A stretch of DNA of 22,243 bases from DASZCR01 sp035942915 (GCA_035942915.1 DASZCR010000029.1:1-22243); one strand, 5' to 3'. Positions 7,935 through 16,133 are shown, counted from the first letter of the stretch. The notes: generated by a model not told the origin, from the letters alone. Made by a program: numbers and translations.

Positions 7935-9058
7935 ACATGAGAAAACCAGCAGCCCTCATCGCGCTCGTCGCGCTGGCCGTCGCCTTCGCGGCGTCATCCG
8001 TCGAGACCCGCGCGCAGCAGATGCGCGATAACCGTCCTGACCTCACCATCGACGCGGCCACGCGCGCAGAGGTCATCGAAACGGCCATCAAGCAACTCAA
8101 CGAACGATACATCTTCCCCGACTTGGCGAAGAAGATGGAGCAGTCCTTACGCGACCATGCGGCTCGTAAAGATTACGACTCCGTGACCAGCGCCAAGCAG
8201 TTCGCCTAACTGCTCACGACGCATCTCCAAGAGGTCAGCCGAGACAAGCACATCCGCGTCTTCTACTCGGTCGAACCCGTCCCCGAAGACCGCGAGGGCG
8301 GCGAGCCTTCGGCCGAACAGCGCGAGCAGTTCCGCCAGTTCGGACGCCGCGTCAACTACGGCTTCGAGCGCATCGAGCGCCTGCCCGGCAACATCGGCTA
8401 CGTTGACCTGCGCGGCTTCATGGAGGCCAACGAGGAATCGGCGCAGACCGTCGCCGCCGCGATGAACTTTCTCAACAACACCGAGGCCATCATCTTCGAC
8501 CTGCGCAAGAACGGCGGCGGTCAGCCGCAGATGGTCGCGCTTATCAGTTCCTATCTCTTCGGCGAGCAGCCCGTCCATCTCAACAGCCTCTACTGGCGCA
8601 AGGACAACCGGACGGAGGAGTTCTGGACGTTGAAAGAGGTGGCCGGTAAGCGTTACGGCAACAAGGATGTCTACATCCTGACGAGCAACCGCACCTTCTC
8701 GGCCGCCGAGGAGTTCACCTACAACCTGAAGAATCTGAAGCGCGCGACCGTCATCGGCGAGACGACCGGCGGCGGCGCGCACCCCGGCGGCGGCGTCAAG
8801 TTGTCACGCAACTTCGCCATGTTCGTCCCGACCGGCCGCGCCATCAACCCCATCACCAAGACCAACTGGGAAGGCACGGGCGTCAAGCCTGACGTGGAAG
8901 TTCCGGCCGACCAGGCGCTCAAGACGGCGCACGTCGCGGCGCTCAGGAAGATTGTCGACAAGACGACGGACGCGCAACTCAAGGCTGCGCTGCAAGACCA
9001 GATTGAGAACTTGCAGAAGGAGTTGAACGCGGCGAAGGAAGCGAAGGAGAAGAAGTAG
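7931..9058 (+). pseudogene. Secreted S41-family (C-terminal processing-type) peptidase gene interrupted by an in-frame stop
   Basis: Two open pieces, 7931-8206 and 8210-9058, lie in the same frame and are separated only by TAA at 8207-8209. Read through, they make a 375-position protein: signal peptide (MNMRKPAALIALVALAVAFA, cleavage probably after TRA-Q), an S41 N-terminal helical domain with YIFPDLAKKM, and an S41 catalytic domain. Catalytic landmarks are NIGYVDLRGF, IFDLRKNGGG, the serine in NRTFSAAEEF (position 257) and GETTGGGAHPG. The N-terminal segment SAKQFA-stop-LLTTHLQEV fits the usual family alignment with Glu at the stop, so a single GAA-to-TAA change explains it. The GTG start has GAGGAG five bases upstream and overlaps the TetR stop. 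It could be a true pseudogene, a base-call error, or a gene restarted downstream. No signal peptide would accompany a restart. Confidence 0.85.
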
Positions 9059-9127
9059 CGGCGGGACGGATGCGCGCGTCCCCACATGCGCGGGCGTCTG
9101 TCATGACACTGAAGGGGTGTCGCCGCA

Positions 9128-9166
9128 AAAGGGGCGCGGGGCTGGCTATCAGCCTTGCGCCCCTTT
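9128..9166 (+). terminator. Stem-loop after the S41 gene, likely terminator
   Basis: AAAGGGGCGC (9128-9137) pairs with GCGCCCCTTT (9157-9166). The stem continues through two G-T wobble pairs into GGCTG/CAGCC around a five-base loop, giving about 17 pairs. The 3' arm ends in TTT but no longer T tract follows, so termination is likely rather than certain. It lies about 70 bp after the S41 stop. Confidence 0.6.
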
Positions 9167-9184
9167 CGTCTGTGCGCGGCGTCC

Positions 9185-9227
9185 ATGCCCCGCCGCTTCG
9201 TGGCAACTTGCCAGACGGGCGGGGCAT
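9185..9227. repeat. Nested inverted repeats upstream of the next gene
   Basis: Outer arms ATGCCCCGCC (9185-9194) and GGCGGGGCAT (9218-9227) are perfect over 10 bp. Inside them sits a second hairpin, TGGCAA/TTGCCA (9201-9213) with a one-base loop on paper. It could be a second terminator or a 5' untranslated structure of the gene at 9314. No known riboswitch class is recognised. Confidence 0.5.
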
Positions 9228-9313
9228 CAATCACAATGCTTCACACGCAAGCAAGCTCCAATACAAGATTGTTCATCCCCTGCGGCCATAGTTTGAGATA
9301 AAGAGGATTGGTC

Positions 9314-10402
9314 ATGAAATCTATCGTCCGTTCACACGCACGCGCCTTTTTGCTCCGCGCGTCCATCTCCGTCTGCGCCGCCGTCCTTCTGGCCTGCGCG
9401 CTCAACGTCAACGCTCAACCCGTTAACTACGGGACGCAGCAGCCGCAGCAGCAGCCCGCGCCGACGGGCAATCAGCAGAGCGCCCCCGTCAAAGTCTCGG
9501 CAGGCGAGGAGAAGCTGGCAAACAAGCTCATCGCCGCTGCGGACGCCTCGTCCAAGCTGGCCGTCGCCGAAGAGCTGCTCAAGAAGTATCCGAAGACGGA
9601 GTTGCGCCCGCAGTTGATTGCACACCTGCCCGGCGAGATTACGAAAGTGCAGGACGCGTCGCAGCGCATTGCGCTCGCGCAGAAGTTCATGGCGCTCTTT
9701 CCCGAACCGACGGCCTCCGACTACGGCAACGCGATTCTCGTCAACGCCTATATCAACAGCAACCGCACGGAGGAGGCCTTCCGCATCGCCGCTCCCTGGT
9801 TGGAGAAGAACGCCAACGACGCGGGCATCCTCTACACGCTGACGACCGCCGGGCAGCGTCAGGTGCAGGCGACGCAGAACGGCGCGCTCGTCCCCAAGAG
9901 CCGACAGTACGGCATCCGTGCCATCGAGTTGATTGAGGCCAACCAGAAGCCCGCCTCGATGGACGAGGCGATGTGGAACGCCAACAAAGCGGCGTGGCTC
10001 GCGCAGCTTTATCAAACGGTCGGCTATCTGGCGCTCGTCTCCGGCGACCGCGTCGAAGGGCTTGCGCGCATCCAGAAGGCCATCACGCTCGACCCGTCCG
10101 ACCCGAACAACTACGCCATCGTCGGCCAACTCAAGAACGACGAGTACATGCAACTCGCAGAGCGGTACAAGGCCGCGCCCGCCGGAGCGCAGCAGGACGA
10201 GTTGCTCAAGAAGGCTTACGCCGCGCTCGACGAAATCATCGACCTCTACGCGCACGCCGTCGCGCTCTCCGAAGGTAAGCCGCAGTTGCAGCAGATGCGC
10301 GACACGCTCTACAAAGACCTTGAGTCCTACTATCGCTCGCGCCACAACGGCTCGGACGCCGGGCTACAGGATTTGATTAACAAGTACAAGCTGAAGCCGT
10401 AA
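9314..10402 (+). CDS. Secreted alpha-helical repeat protein of unknown function
   Basis: The 362-residue product begins with a signal peptide: basic n-region MKSIVRSHARAF, a hydrophobic core and a probable cleavage near NVNAQ (about residue 33). A Gln/Pro-rich linker follows, then mostly helical sequence. Some segments look like tetratricopeptide repeats, for example VEGLARIQKAITLDPSDPNN near residue 250, where the A-x-x-L-D-P-S pattern is typical. I cannot assign a function; tetratricopeptide proteins normally serve as protein-binding scaffolds, here outside the cytoplasmic membrane. The frame is open from TTG 9308, but GAGG at 9303-9306 is correctly spaced (seven bases) for the ATG at 9314. 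The gene stands alone between a terminator-like hairpin upstream and a strong terminator downstream. Confidence 0.82.
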   Translation: MKSIVRSHARAFLLRASISVCAAVLLACALNVNAQPVNYGTQQPQQQPAPTGNQQSAPVKVSAGEEKLANKLIAAADASSKLAVAEELLKKYPKTELRPQLIAHLPGEITKVQDASQRIALAQKFMALFPEPTASDYGNAILVNAYINSNRTEEAFRIAAPWLEKNANDAGILYTLTTAGQRQVQATQNGALVPKSRQYGIRAIELIEANQKPASMDEAMWNANKAAWLAQLYQTVGYLALVSGDRVEGLARIQKAITLDPSDPNNYAIVGQLKNDEYMQLAERYKAAPAGAQQDELLKKAYAALDEIIDLYAHAVALSEGKPQLQQMRDTLYKDLESYYRSRHNGSDAGLQDLINKYKLKP

Positions 10403-10433
10403 GGCCGGCGCGGCTGCGAGTCGCGTCGGCGTG

Positions 10434-10492
10434 AAAACAGCGAAGCAGCGCGTTTGACACGAGCAGGTCGGCCGCGCTGCTTCGCTGTTTTT
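10434..10492 (+). terminator. Strong intrinsic terminator before proS
   Basis: A perfect 19-bp inverted repeat has arms AAAACAGCGAAGCAGCGCG (10434-10452) and its complement at 10473-10491, with a 20-base loop. The 3' arm ends in TTTTT. The A-run/T-run flanks make it look bidirectional, but the only neighbouring gene running into it is the plus-strand gene ending at 10402, 31 bases upstream. Confidence 0.85.
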
Positions 10493-10589
10493 CCCGCCCG
10501 GCCGGTTGCCGCGCCCGCGCCCGCTGCGCGAGAATGTGCCGCCACGTTCGTTTCGAGACACGCCGTCGAAGGAGAATCGCGGAAATATT

Positions 10590-12353
10590 ATGCGCTGGTC
10601 AAAATCGTTCATCCCCACGTTGCGCGAAGAGCCTGCGGACGCCGAAGTCGTCTCGCACAAACTGCTGCTGCGCGCCGGTCTTATCCGCCAACTCGGTTCA
10701 GGCATCTACTCTTATCTGCCGCTGGCGCAACGCGTCGCGCTGCGCGTCCAGCGCATCCTGCGCGAAGAGATGAACGCGGCCGGCGCGCAGGAGTTCTACC
10801 TGCCCGCCATTCATCCGGCGGAGATTTGGAAGGAGTCTGGACGCTGGACGGCCATCGGCGAAGACATGTTCCGCCTCCGAGACCGCAGGGGCGGCGAGAT
10901 GTGTCTCGGCATGACGCACGAGGAGATTTTCACCTCGATTGCGCGCCACGAGATACGCTCCTACAAAGACCTGCCGCAGGTCTGGTATCAGATTCAGGTC
11001 AAGTTCCGCGACGAGCCGCGCCCGAAGTCCGGCCTCATGCGCTTGCGCACCTTCACCATGAAGGACGCTTACACCTTCGACGTGGACTACGAAGGACTCG
11101 ACCGCGCATTTGAGGTGCAGCGCGAAGCCTACAAGCGCATCTTCGCGCGTTGCGGTCTCAAGTTCGTCATCGTCGAAGCCTCTTCGGGCGCGATGGGCGG
11201 CTCGGAGTCGAACGAGTTCATCGTGCGGACTCCGGCCGGTGAAGATTTCATCGCCTCGTGCGAGGCGTGCGGCTACGCGGCCAACGTCGAGAAGGCCACC
11301 TCGCGGCTCGCGCCCGTCGAGGACGAGGCGGGCAGCGATGGCGACGCGCCCGTAGAGTTTCCCACTCCCGGCGTCCGCACCATCGAAGACCTCACCACCT
11401 TTGACGGCGGCGCACCGGCCGAACGCCAAATCAAGACGCTCGTCTTCGTTGCCACCTCCGCCGACGGCACGGAGCGCAACGTGCTCGCACTGCTGCGCGG
11501 CGACCATCAACTACACGAGACGAAACTGGCCGACTCGCTCGGCGCAATCCACGTACGCCCCGCCCACCCGGAAGAGATACGCGCTCTGCTCGGCGCGTCT
11601 GCCGGAAGTCTCGGCGGCGTCGGCGCGAAAGAGCGTGCGCGCCAATCTCAACGCGAAGCTTTCATCATCGCCGACGAGGCGCTGCGCGGCCGACGACTGA
11701 TGACGACGGGCGCGAACAATGATGAACACCACCTGCGCGGCGTCGATGTCGCAAGAGACATCCCCGTTGACCAATGGGCAGACCTGCGCACGGTCGCTTC
11801 GGGCGAACGCTGCCCGCGCTGCGAAGAGGGCACGCTCGACGTGTACAAGGGCATGGAGGTCGGCCACATCTTCAAGCTCGGCACGAAGTATTCGGAGTCG
11901 ATGGGGGCGCGCGTCCTCGACGCCAACGGCAAGGAAGTGCCTATCGTGATGGGCAGCTACGGCATCGGCGTCGAGCGGATTATCTCGGCTGCGGTCGAGT
12001 TGCATCACGACGCCGACGGCATCATCTGGCCGAAATCAATCGCGCCCTTCGACGCCGTCGTCACCGTCACCAACATCAAGCAGCCCGAAATCCGCGAAGC
12101 GGGCGAGCGACTTTACGAGGAGTTGCGCCGCGCCGGTCTCGAAGTTCTCATCGACGACCGCGACGAGCGCGCGGGCGTCAAGTTCAAGGATGCAGACCTC
12201 GTCGGCATCCCCTTCCGCGTCACCGTCGGCAAGAAAATCACGGACGGCCTCGTCGAACTCTTCGACCGCTCGACACGGCAATCGACCGACGTGCCTCTCG
12301 AAGCCGTCGCCGCGCGCCTGCAAGAACTGGCGCTTTCCGACCCGCTGGCTTAA
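10590..12353 (+). CDS. proS: Prolyl-tRNA synthetase (bacterial type with editing insertion)
   Basis: ProS charges tRNA-Pro with proline in the cytoplasm. The 587-residue product has the bacterial arrangement: class II motif 1 region near residue 40 (LGSGIYSYLPLAQRV), motif 2 at about 137-155 (KFRDEPRPKSGLMRLRTF), an inserted YbaK-like editing domain around 220-400, motif 3 at 454-463 (MGSYGIGVER) and a C-terminal anticodon-binding domain (IDDRDERAGVKFKDADLVG). Two closely spaced cysteines, CPRCEEG, occur just after the editing domain. The frame opens earlier at a TTG (10506), but ATG 10590 has GGAGA at 10571-10575 and begins MRWSKSFIPTLREEP, the standard ProRS N-terminus. Its stop is 39 bp from the stop of the convergent lipase gene. 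Confidence 0.96.
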   Translation: MRWSKSFIPTLREEPADAEVVSHKLLLRAGLIRQLGSGIYSYLPLAQRVALRVQRILREEMNAAGAQEFYLPAIHPAEIWKESGRWTAIGEDMFRLRDRRGGEMCLGMTHEEIFTSIARHEIRSYKDLPQVWYQIQVKFRDEPRPKSGLMRLRTFTMKDAYTFDVDYEGLDRAFEVQREAYKRIFARCGLKFVIVEASSGAMGGSESNEFIVRTPAGEDFIASCEACGYAANVEKATSRLAPVEDEAGSDGDAPVEFPTPGVRTIEDLTTFDGGAPAERQIKTLVFVATSADGTERNVLALLRGDHQLHETKLADSLGAIHVRPAHPEEIRALLGASAGSLGGVGAKERARQSQREAFIIADEALRGRRLMTTGANNDEHHLRGVDVARDIPVDQWADLRTVASGERCPRCEEGTLDVYKGMEVGHIFKLGTKYSESMGARVLDANGKEVPIVMGSYGIGVERIISAAVELHHDADGIIWPKSIAPFDAVVTVTNIKQPEIREAGERLYEELRRAGLEVLIDDRDERAGVKFKDADLVGIPFRVTVGKKITDGLVELFDRSTRQSTDVPLEAVAARLQELALSDPLA

Positions 12354-12392
12354 CAGAGCGCGCCGCGAGCGTCGCAGGCGCAGGATGCGGGT

Positions 12393-13931
12393 TCAGCTCG
12401 CCAGTTCGCCGACGAGTAGTGTGAGGGCGTTGTTTTGGAGCGTCTTGTTGTTCTGTATCTCGCTGTGGAGGTCGCAGGCGAAGACGGCGTAGGCGACGGG
12501 CAGAGGCGTCTGGAAGAGGGCGCTCGTGCGCGGGCGTGGGAGCGTTTCGCCGAGCAGCGAGCGGCGCGTGACGCGCCCGTCGCCCGGCTCGAACATGCGG
12601 CGGATGACTTCGCGGCGTGACAGTTCGCGCCCCGCCGCATCGCGCAAGGAACGGGGCGCGGTGAGCGTCACCCAACGCCCGCGCTTCTCGTCTCTGTAGA
12701 CGACGGGCGAGACGAGCGTCTCTTCGCAGTCGCCGCCGAAGGCGAAGAGTTGAACGGGGAGACCTGAGGGTGCGTTTGTCTCGGCGTCGAGCGCCTCTTG
12801 AAAGCGGCGTGCGCGGTCGAGCGCGGCGGCGAAATAGGCGTCGAGCGCGGCGAGCGAAGAGCGGTCGCCGCGCGTCATCTCGCCCTGTGGCTCGCCGCGC
12901 TCGAAGCGTTCGCGGAAGCGCGCGTCGTGAATCGCGCCCCACCCGTAACGCTTCCACGTCGCCGGGTCGTAGAGGTCGACGCCTTCAATCGGTTGCAGGT
13001 GCTCGTCGAGAAACTGCGCCGTGCCCGCGTGCGGCAGCAGTTGGTAGATGGAAGGGATGGTCAGCGCGTCCTCGCGCGAGAGTTTGTTGAGCAGGCGCAC
13101 GCGCCGACGCAAGCCCTCAGTAATCGAGTAGCCTTCGAGCAGCGTGGCGAAGGCTTCCATCGAGCCTGCGTTGGGCGTGCCGAACATGAAGATTTTGTTG
13201 ATGTGAGATGCGCCCGCCCAGTTCGGCCGCGGCGTCTCGCCCGTGCCGTGCAACTCACGCCCGCCGTACATCGCCGCGTAACGCGCGACAAGCCCGCCCA
13301 TCGAATGTGCGACGATGTTGAAGCGCAAGTCCGGGCGGCCGAGTTTCACTTTGAGCGCCTCGATGCGCTCGACCAACTCGCGCGCCGTCTCGACGTTGTC
13401 GCGTCGCCAGTCGTAAGGGAAGACGTAGAAGGTGTCGCGGTCGCCGTCCACGCCCGGCGCGTTCCAGTCGCCTTCGCGGTATCCGCCGTAATCTTTCAGC
13501 GCGCCGAGAAGTTCATAATAGACGTAGACATCGGCCGGGATAAGACGTATCAGACGCGCCGTGTCGACGATGCGCGACGGGACGAGGTCGTCGCGGTTGG
13601 CCGAAAGCTCCGGCGAGACGGGCAGGCTCAGTCCGTCAACCGAAGAGCGAATGGCTGAAGGCCAGACCACCTCGCCCGTGTTCCGGTTGACGAGACGCGA
13701 GCCGAGGATGCCGGGAATGACGATGACCGGACGCTTTCCTGTCCGTTCGCGCGCCGGGGCGAAGATGCGCGCGAGGTCGGGCGTGCGCCGCGCGCCGCAG
13801 CCAGCCGTCGCCAGAGCGACGAGGAGAGCGACGAGTAACAGTTGACGAGTGACGAGCAAAACAGTGATAGGTGATAGGTGATAGGTGATAGGTGATGAGA
13901 GCGAGACAGTTTTTAGCTTGTCACTCGTCAC
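12393..13931 (-). CDS. LCAT-like lipase/acyltransferase, predicted lipoprotein
   Basis: This is an alpha/beta hydrolase of the lecithin:cholesterol acyltransferase type. RPVIVIPGILGSRLVNRNTG (residues 67-86 from the GTG) is the N-terminal family hallmark, FPYDWRRD is the second, and IVAHSMGGLVARY contains the nucleophile Ser210. A histidine in FACDLHSEI near the C-terminus is a candidate catalytic base. A hydrophobic segment LLLVALLVALATAGC ends in a cysteine (Cys45), which suggests a lipoprotein exported and lipid-anchored. It probably hydrolyses or transfers acyl chains of lipids; the actual substrate is unknown. The start is unsettled: GTG 13931 lies within the last codons of larB and gives a long N-region encoded partly by heptamer repeats, while TTG 13859 gives a normal signal peptide (MLVTRQLLLVALL). 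Neither has a clear Shine-Dalgarno. Confidence 0.85.
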   Translation of the reverse strand: MTSDKLKTVSLSSPITYHLSPITVLLVTRQLLLVALLVALATAGCGARRTPDLARIFAPARERTGKRPVIVIPGILGSRLVNRNTGEVVWPSAIRSSVDGLSLPVSPELSANRDDLVPSRIVDTARLIRLIPADVYVYYELLGALKDYGGYREGDWNAPGVDGDRDTFYVFPYDWRRDNVETARELVERIEALKVKLGRPDLRFNIVAHSMGGLVARYAAMYGGRELHGTGETPRPNWAGASHINKIFMFGTPNAGSMEAFATLLEGYSITEGLRRRVRLLNKLSREDALTIPSIYQLLPHAGTAQFLDEHLQPIEGVDLYDPATWKRYGWGAIHDARFRERFERGEPQGEMTRGDRSSLAALDAYFAAALDRARRFQEALDAETNAPSGLPVQLFAFGGDCEETLVSPVVYRDEKRGRWVTLTAPRSLRDAAGRELSRREVIRRMFEPGDGRVTRRSLLGETLPRPRTSALFQTPLPVAYAVFACDLHSEIQNNKTLQNNALTLLVGELAS

Positions 13932-13942
13932 TTGTCACTCGT
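13826..13942. repeat. Cluster of heptanucleotide tandem repeats at the larB/lipase junction
   Basis: GTGATAG occurs four times in a row at 13864-13891, followed by the partial unit GTGATG at 13892-13897. Nearby, TCACTCG/TCACTTG/TCACTCG heptamers run at 13921-13941 and further GACGAGT-like heptamers occur around 13831-13856. All share a seven-base period. The block covers the last codons of larB and the candidate start region of the lipase gene. Confidence 0.85.
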
Positions 13943-14682
13943 CGATTTATCAATGCGGCGACGAAGCCCGCGCCGAAGCCGTTGTCGATGTTGACGACCG
14001 TGACGTTTGAGGCGCAGGAGTTGAGCATCCCCAGCAGCGCCGCGACGCCGCCGAACGAAGCGCCGTAGCCGACGCTCGTCGGGACGGCAATCACGGGAAC
14101 GCTGACCAGACCGCCGACGACAGACGGCAGCGCGCCCTCCATCCCGGCCGCGACGACGACGACACGCGCGCCCGCCAGCAACTCGCGCTCGGCCAGCAGA
14201 CGGTGAATCCCCGCCACACCCGCATCCCAGACGCGGCTCACGCGGTTGCCCATCGCCTCGGCCGTCAACGCCGCCTCCTCCGCGATGGGAATATCGCTCG
14301 TCCCGGCCGTCACGACCGCCACCGTCCCGTCGCCCTTGAGCGTGCGGTCGCGCCAGATGCGAATCAGTCGTGCGGACTCGTGCCACTCGGCATCGGTCGC
14401 CACGTTGCGCACCTCGCCGAAGGTCGCTTCGTCCGTCCGCGTCACCAGCACGTTGGGCGCGCGTGCCACGAGACGCTCGACAATCTCGACGACCTGCGTG
14501 CGCGTCTTGCCCGCGCCGAAGACGACTTCGGGGAAGCCCTGTCGCGCGGCGCGCGCGTGGTCAACGCGCGTGTGGCCGATGTCCTCGAAGTGCAGGTTCG
14601 ACAGACGGCGCGCGGCCTCTGCCTCGTCCAACTCGCCGCCCTTGTAGGCGCGCAAAAGTCTCTCAATCTCCCTCAGGTTCAT
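13921..14682 (-). CDS. larB: LarB-type pyridinium-3,5-biscarboxylate synthase (AIR carboxylase fold)
   Basis: LarB carboxylates and hydrolyses nicotinate adenine dinucleotide, the first step of nickel-pincer cofactor synthesis for lactate racemase-type enzymes. The 253-residue protein (ATG 14682; a GTG sits one codon upstream) has the LarB N-terminal helical part with ARAARQGFPEVVFGAGKT and a C-terminal PurE-like domain: VVTAGTSDIPIAEEA, VVVVAAGMEGALPSVVGGL, AVPTSVGYGASFGG and NIDNGFGAGF. Those motifs separate it from true PurE, which is shorter. larC, larE and larA are not in the window, so its role here is assigned by family only. The last residues VTSDE come from heptamer repeats. It overlaps the longest version of the downstream lipase frame by 11 bp and is divergent from ubiX. 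Confidence 0.9.
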   Translation of the reverse strand: MNLREIERLLRAYKGGELDEAEAARRLSNLHFEDIGHTRVDHARAARQGFPEVVFGAGKTRTQVVEIVERLVARAPNVLVTRTDEATFGEVRNVATDAEWHESARLIRIWRDRTLKGDGTVAVVTAGTSDIPIAEEAALTAEAMGNRVSRVWDAGVAGIHRLLAERELLAGARVVVVAAGMEGALPSVVGGLVSVPVIAVPTSVGYGASFGGVAALLGMLNSCASNVTVVNIDNGFGAGFVAALINRRVTSDE

Positions 14683-14873
14683 CACGTCAACTCTTCAAAC
14701 CGGTCTGCTCATTCATGCGGTGCGTGCGGCCGATTCTAGCATCAGAAGCCGGACGCCCGCGACCGACGCGCCTTGCTTCCGCCTCCGACGACTCATAAGA
14801 TAGACGCCGGATGTCGGATTCGAGACTGTGCAGGAAGCGTTCCTTTAAACCTGCTGCCGACCTCCAGACTCTT
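14683..14873. promoter_or_regulatory. Divergent larB/ubiX intergenic region
   Basis: This 191-bp gap separates the minus-strand larB from the plus-strand ubiX and should carry both promoters, including the likely promoter of the first menaquinone-related transcript. The frame before ubiX is open from 14811, but the conserved protein begins only at 14874. No convincing promoter box or operator was found by eye. Confidence 0.35.
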
Positions 14874-15509
14874 ATGGAATTGACCGTTGCTATCACGGGT
14901 GCTTCCGGCGCGCTCTACGCGCAACGCACGCTCGTCCATCTGGCTGCGAGCGGAACGGTCGAGCGCATCAACCTGATTATGTCGGAGGCGGCGCACACGG
15001 TCGCGCGCGTCGAACTCGGCGCGCGTCTCGACGATGCGGCGGCCATCAACGAGTGGCTCGGTCTGGCGCGCGACTCGCGTCTGGTACGCCTGCACCGTCT
15101 CGACAACATGGCCGCGCCGCCCGCTTCCGGCTCGCACGTGCAGGCCGGGATGATTGTCGTGCCGTGCTCGATGGGCACGCTCGGCGCTATCGCTTCGGGC
15201 GCGGGCACGAACCTTATTCACCGCGCGGCCGACGTGACGCTCAAGGAGGGGCGCAAGCTCCTGCTCGTCGTCCGCGAGTCGCCTTACAACTCGCTCCACC
15301 TTGAGAACATGACGCGTCTGGCGCACGCAGGGGCGCGCATCCTTCCGGCCAGCCCCGCCTTCTACCACCGGCCGCAGACCATCACGGAACTCGTCGACCA
15401 CCTCGTCTTTCGTATCCTCGACCAATTCGGCGTCCTGCACGCGCAGGCGACGCGCTGGAAGGGCGACCCGACGGCTGCGCCCGAACCCGTTCTGATTGAA
15501 GGCGACTGA
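14874..15509 (+). CDS. ubiX: UbiX-type flavin prenyltransferase
   Basis: UbiX enzymes attach dimethylallyl phosphate to FMN, making the prenyl-FMN cofactor of UbiD-type decarboxylases. The 211-residue protein starts MELTVAITGASGALYA (flavin-binding loop near 8-14) and carries the family motifs PCSMGTLGAIASGAGTNLI, ADVTLKEGRKLLLVVRESP and PASPAFYHRPQTI. Length and order are normal. Because mqnP, mqnE and mqnD follow on the same strand, the natural role is to serve the UbiD-like decarboxylase of the futalosine menaquinone route, the step after prenylation. That decarboxylase gene is not in the window. An earlier in-frame start at 14811 adds 21 poorly conserved residues and is rejected. Confidence 0.93.
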   Translation: MELTVAITGASGALYAQRTLVHLAASGTVERINLIMSEAAHTVARVELGARLDDAAAINEWLGLARDSRLVRLHRLDNMAAPPASGSHVQAGMIVVPCSMGTLGAIASGAGTNLIHRAADVTLKEGRKLLLVVRESPYNSLHLENMTRLAHAGARILPASPAFYHRPQTITELVDHLVFRILDQFGVLHAQATRWKGDPTAAPEPVLIEGD

Positions 15510-15534
15510 GAAGGCGGCTCGACAGGAGCAACTG

Positions 15535-16011
15535 ATGATTAGACAGGAGTGGCGGCGCGACGAATACACCATCAGCACCGACCCGGCGCGGCTCGACGTG
15601 GAAATGATTCACCGCTTTCTCGACGAGTCGAGCTACTGGGCGCGCGGGCGCACGCTCTCGACCGTCCGCCGCTCGATTGAGCATTCGTTCAACTTCGGCA
15701 TCTACACAGGAGACGGCACGCAGGTCGGCTTCGCGCGCGTCATCACAGACTACGCGACCTTCGCGTGGCTGGCCGATGTCTTTATCGTCGAAGCGCACAG
15801 GGGACGCGGTCTCGGCAAGTGGCTCGTCAAGGTCATCCTCGGCCACGCGGACTTGCAGGGCTTCCGGCGCTGGCTGCTGGCGACGAAGGACGCGCACGAG
15901 ATTTACAGGCAGTTCGGCTTCGACGCCCTGCGCCGCCCCGAACGTTTCATGGAACGCGCCGACCCGGCCATGACCGAGCGCCCAGATTACTGGGCGACCG
16001 GCGACGCCTAA
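15535..16011 (+). CDS. GNAT-family N-acetyltransferase
   Basis: This 158-residue protein is a single GNAT domain. The acetyl-CoA pyrophosphate loop is RGRGLGKWLV (about residue 91), preceded by the strand LADVFIVEAH, and the C-terminal strand region reads ATKDAHEIYRQFGFDAL, all in the expected order. Its acceptor substrate is unknown. ATG 15535 is chosen because AGGAG at 15524-15528 sits six bases before it; an upstream TTG at 15496 would overlap ubiX. With only 25 bp after the ubiX stop it is probably co-transcribed with ubiX. No pathway link to menaquinone is known, so the association may be positional. Confidence 0.9.
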   Translation: MIRQEWRRDEYTISTDPARLDVEMIHRFLDESSYWARGRTLSTVRRSIEHSFNFGIYTGDGTQVGFARVITDYATFAWLADVFIVEAHRGRGLGKWLVKVILGHADLQGFRRWLLATKDAHEIYRQFGFDALRRPERFMERADPAMTERPDYWATGDA

Positions 16012-16012
16012 G

Positions 16013-16133
16013 AGAAAGTTTCACGCCACGACGCAAAGACCCGGAAGCAGAAGAACGCTAAACTCTTTCGACGAGACTGAGAATCGCGTTCTTCCCTGCC
16101 GTCTTTGCGTCTTTGCGCGAAACTCTGTTTTTA
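16013..16133 (+). terminator. Long imperfect stem-loop with T tract after the GNAT gene
   Basis: GACGCAAAGAC (16030-16040) pairs perfectly with GTCTTTGCGTC (16101-16111). Inside, AAGAACGC (16051-16058) pairs with GCGTTCTT (16086-16093). Outside, GTTTC (16018-16022) pairs with GAAAC (16119-16123). The whole element spans about 110 bases with small bulges and is followed by GTTTTTAT. It begins at the GNAT stop and probably ends the ubiX-GNAT transcript. The CGCAAAGACGCAAAGAC core looks like a dispersed intergenic repeat. Confidence 0.6.

Noticed and set aside
9332..10345. Minus-strand open frame of 337 codons opposite the secreted repeat protein
   Set aside because: The plus-strand frame has a signal peptide, a Shine-Dalgarno and a terminator; the minus frame has none of these.
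13864..13897. Short direct repeats resembling a CRISPR array
   Set aside because: The units are seven bases long with no spacers, so this is a tandem microsatellite-like repeat.
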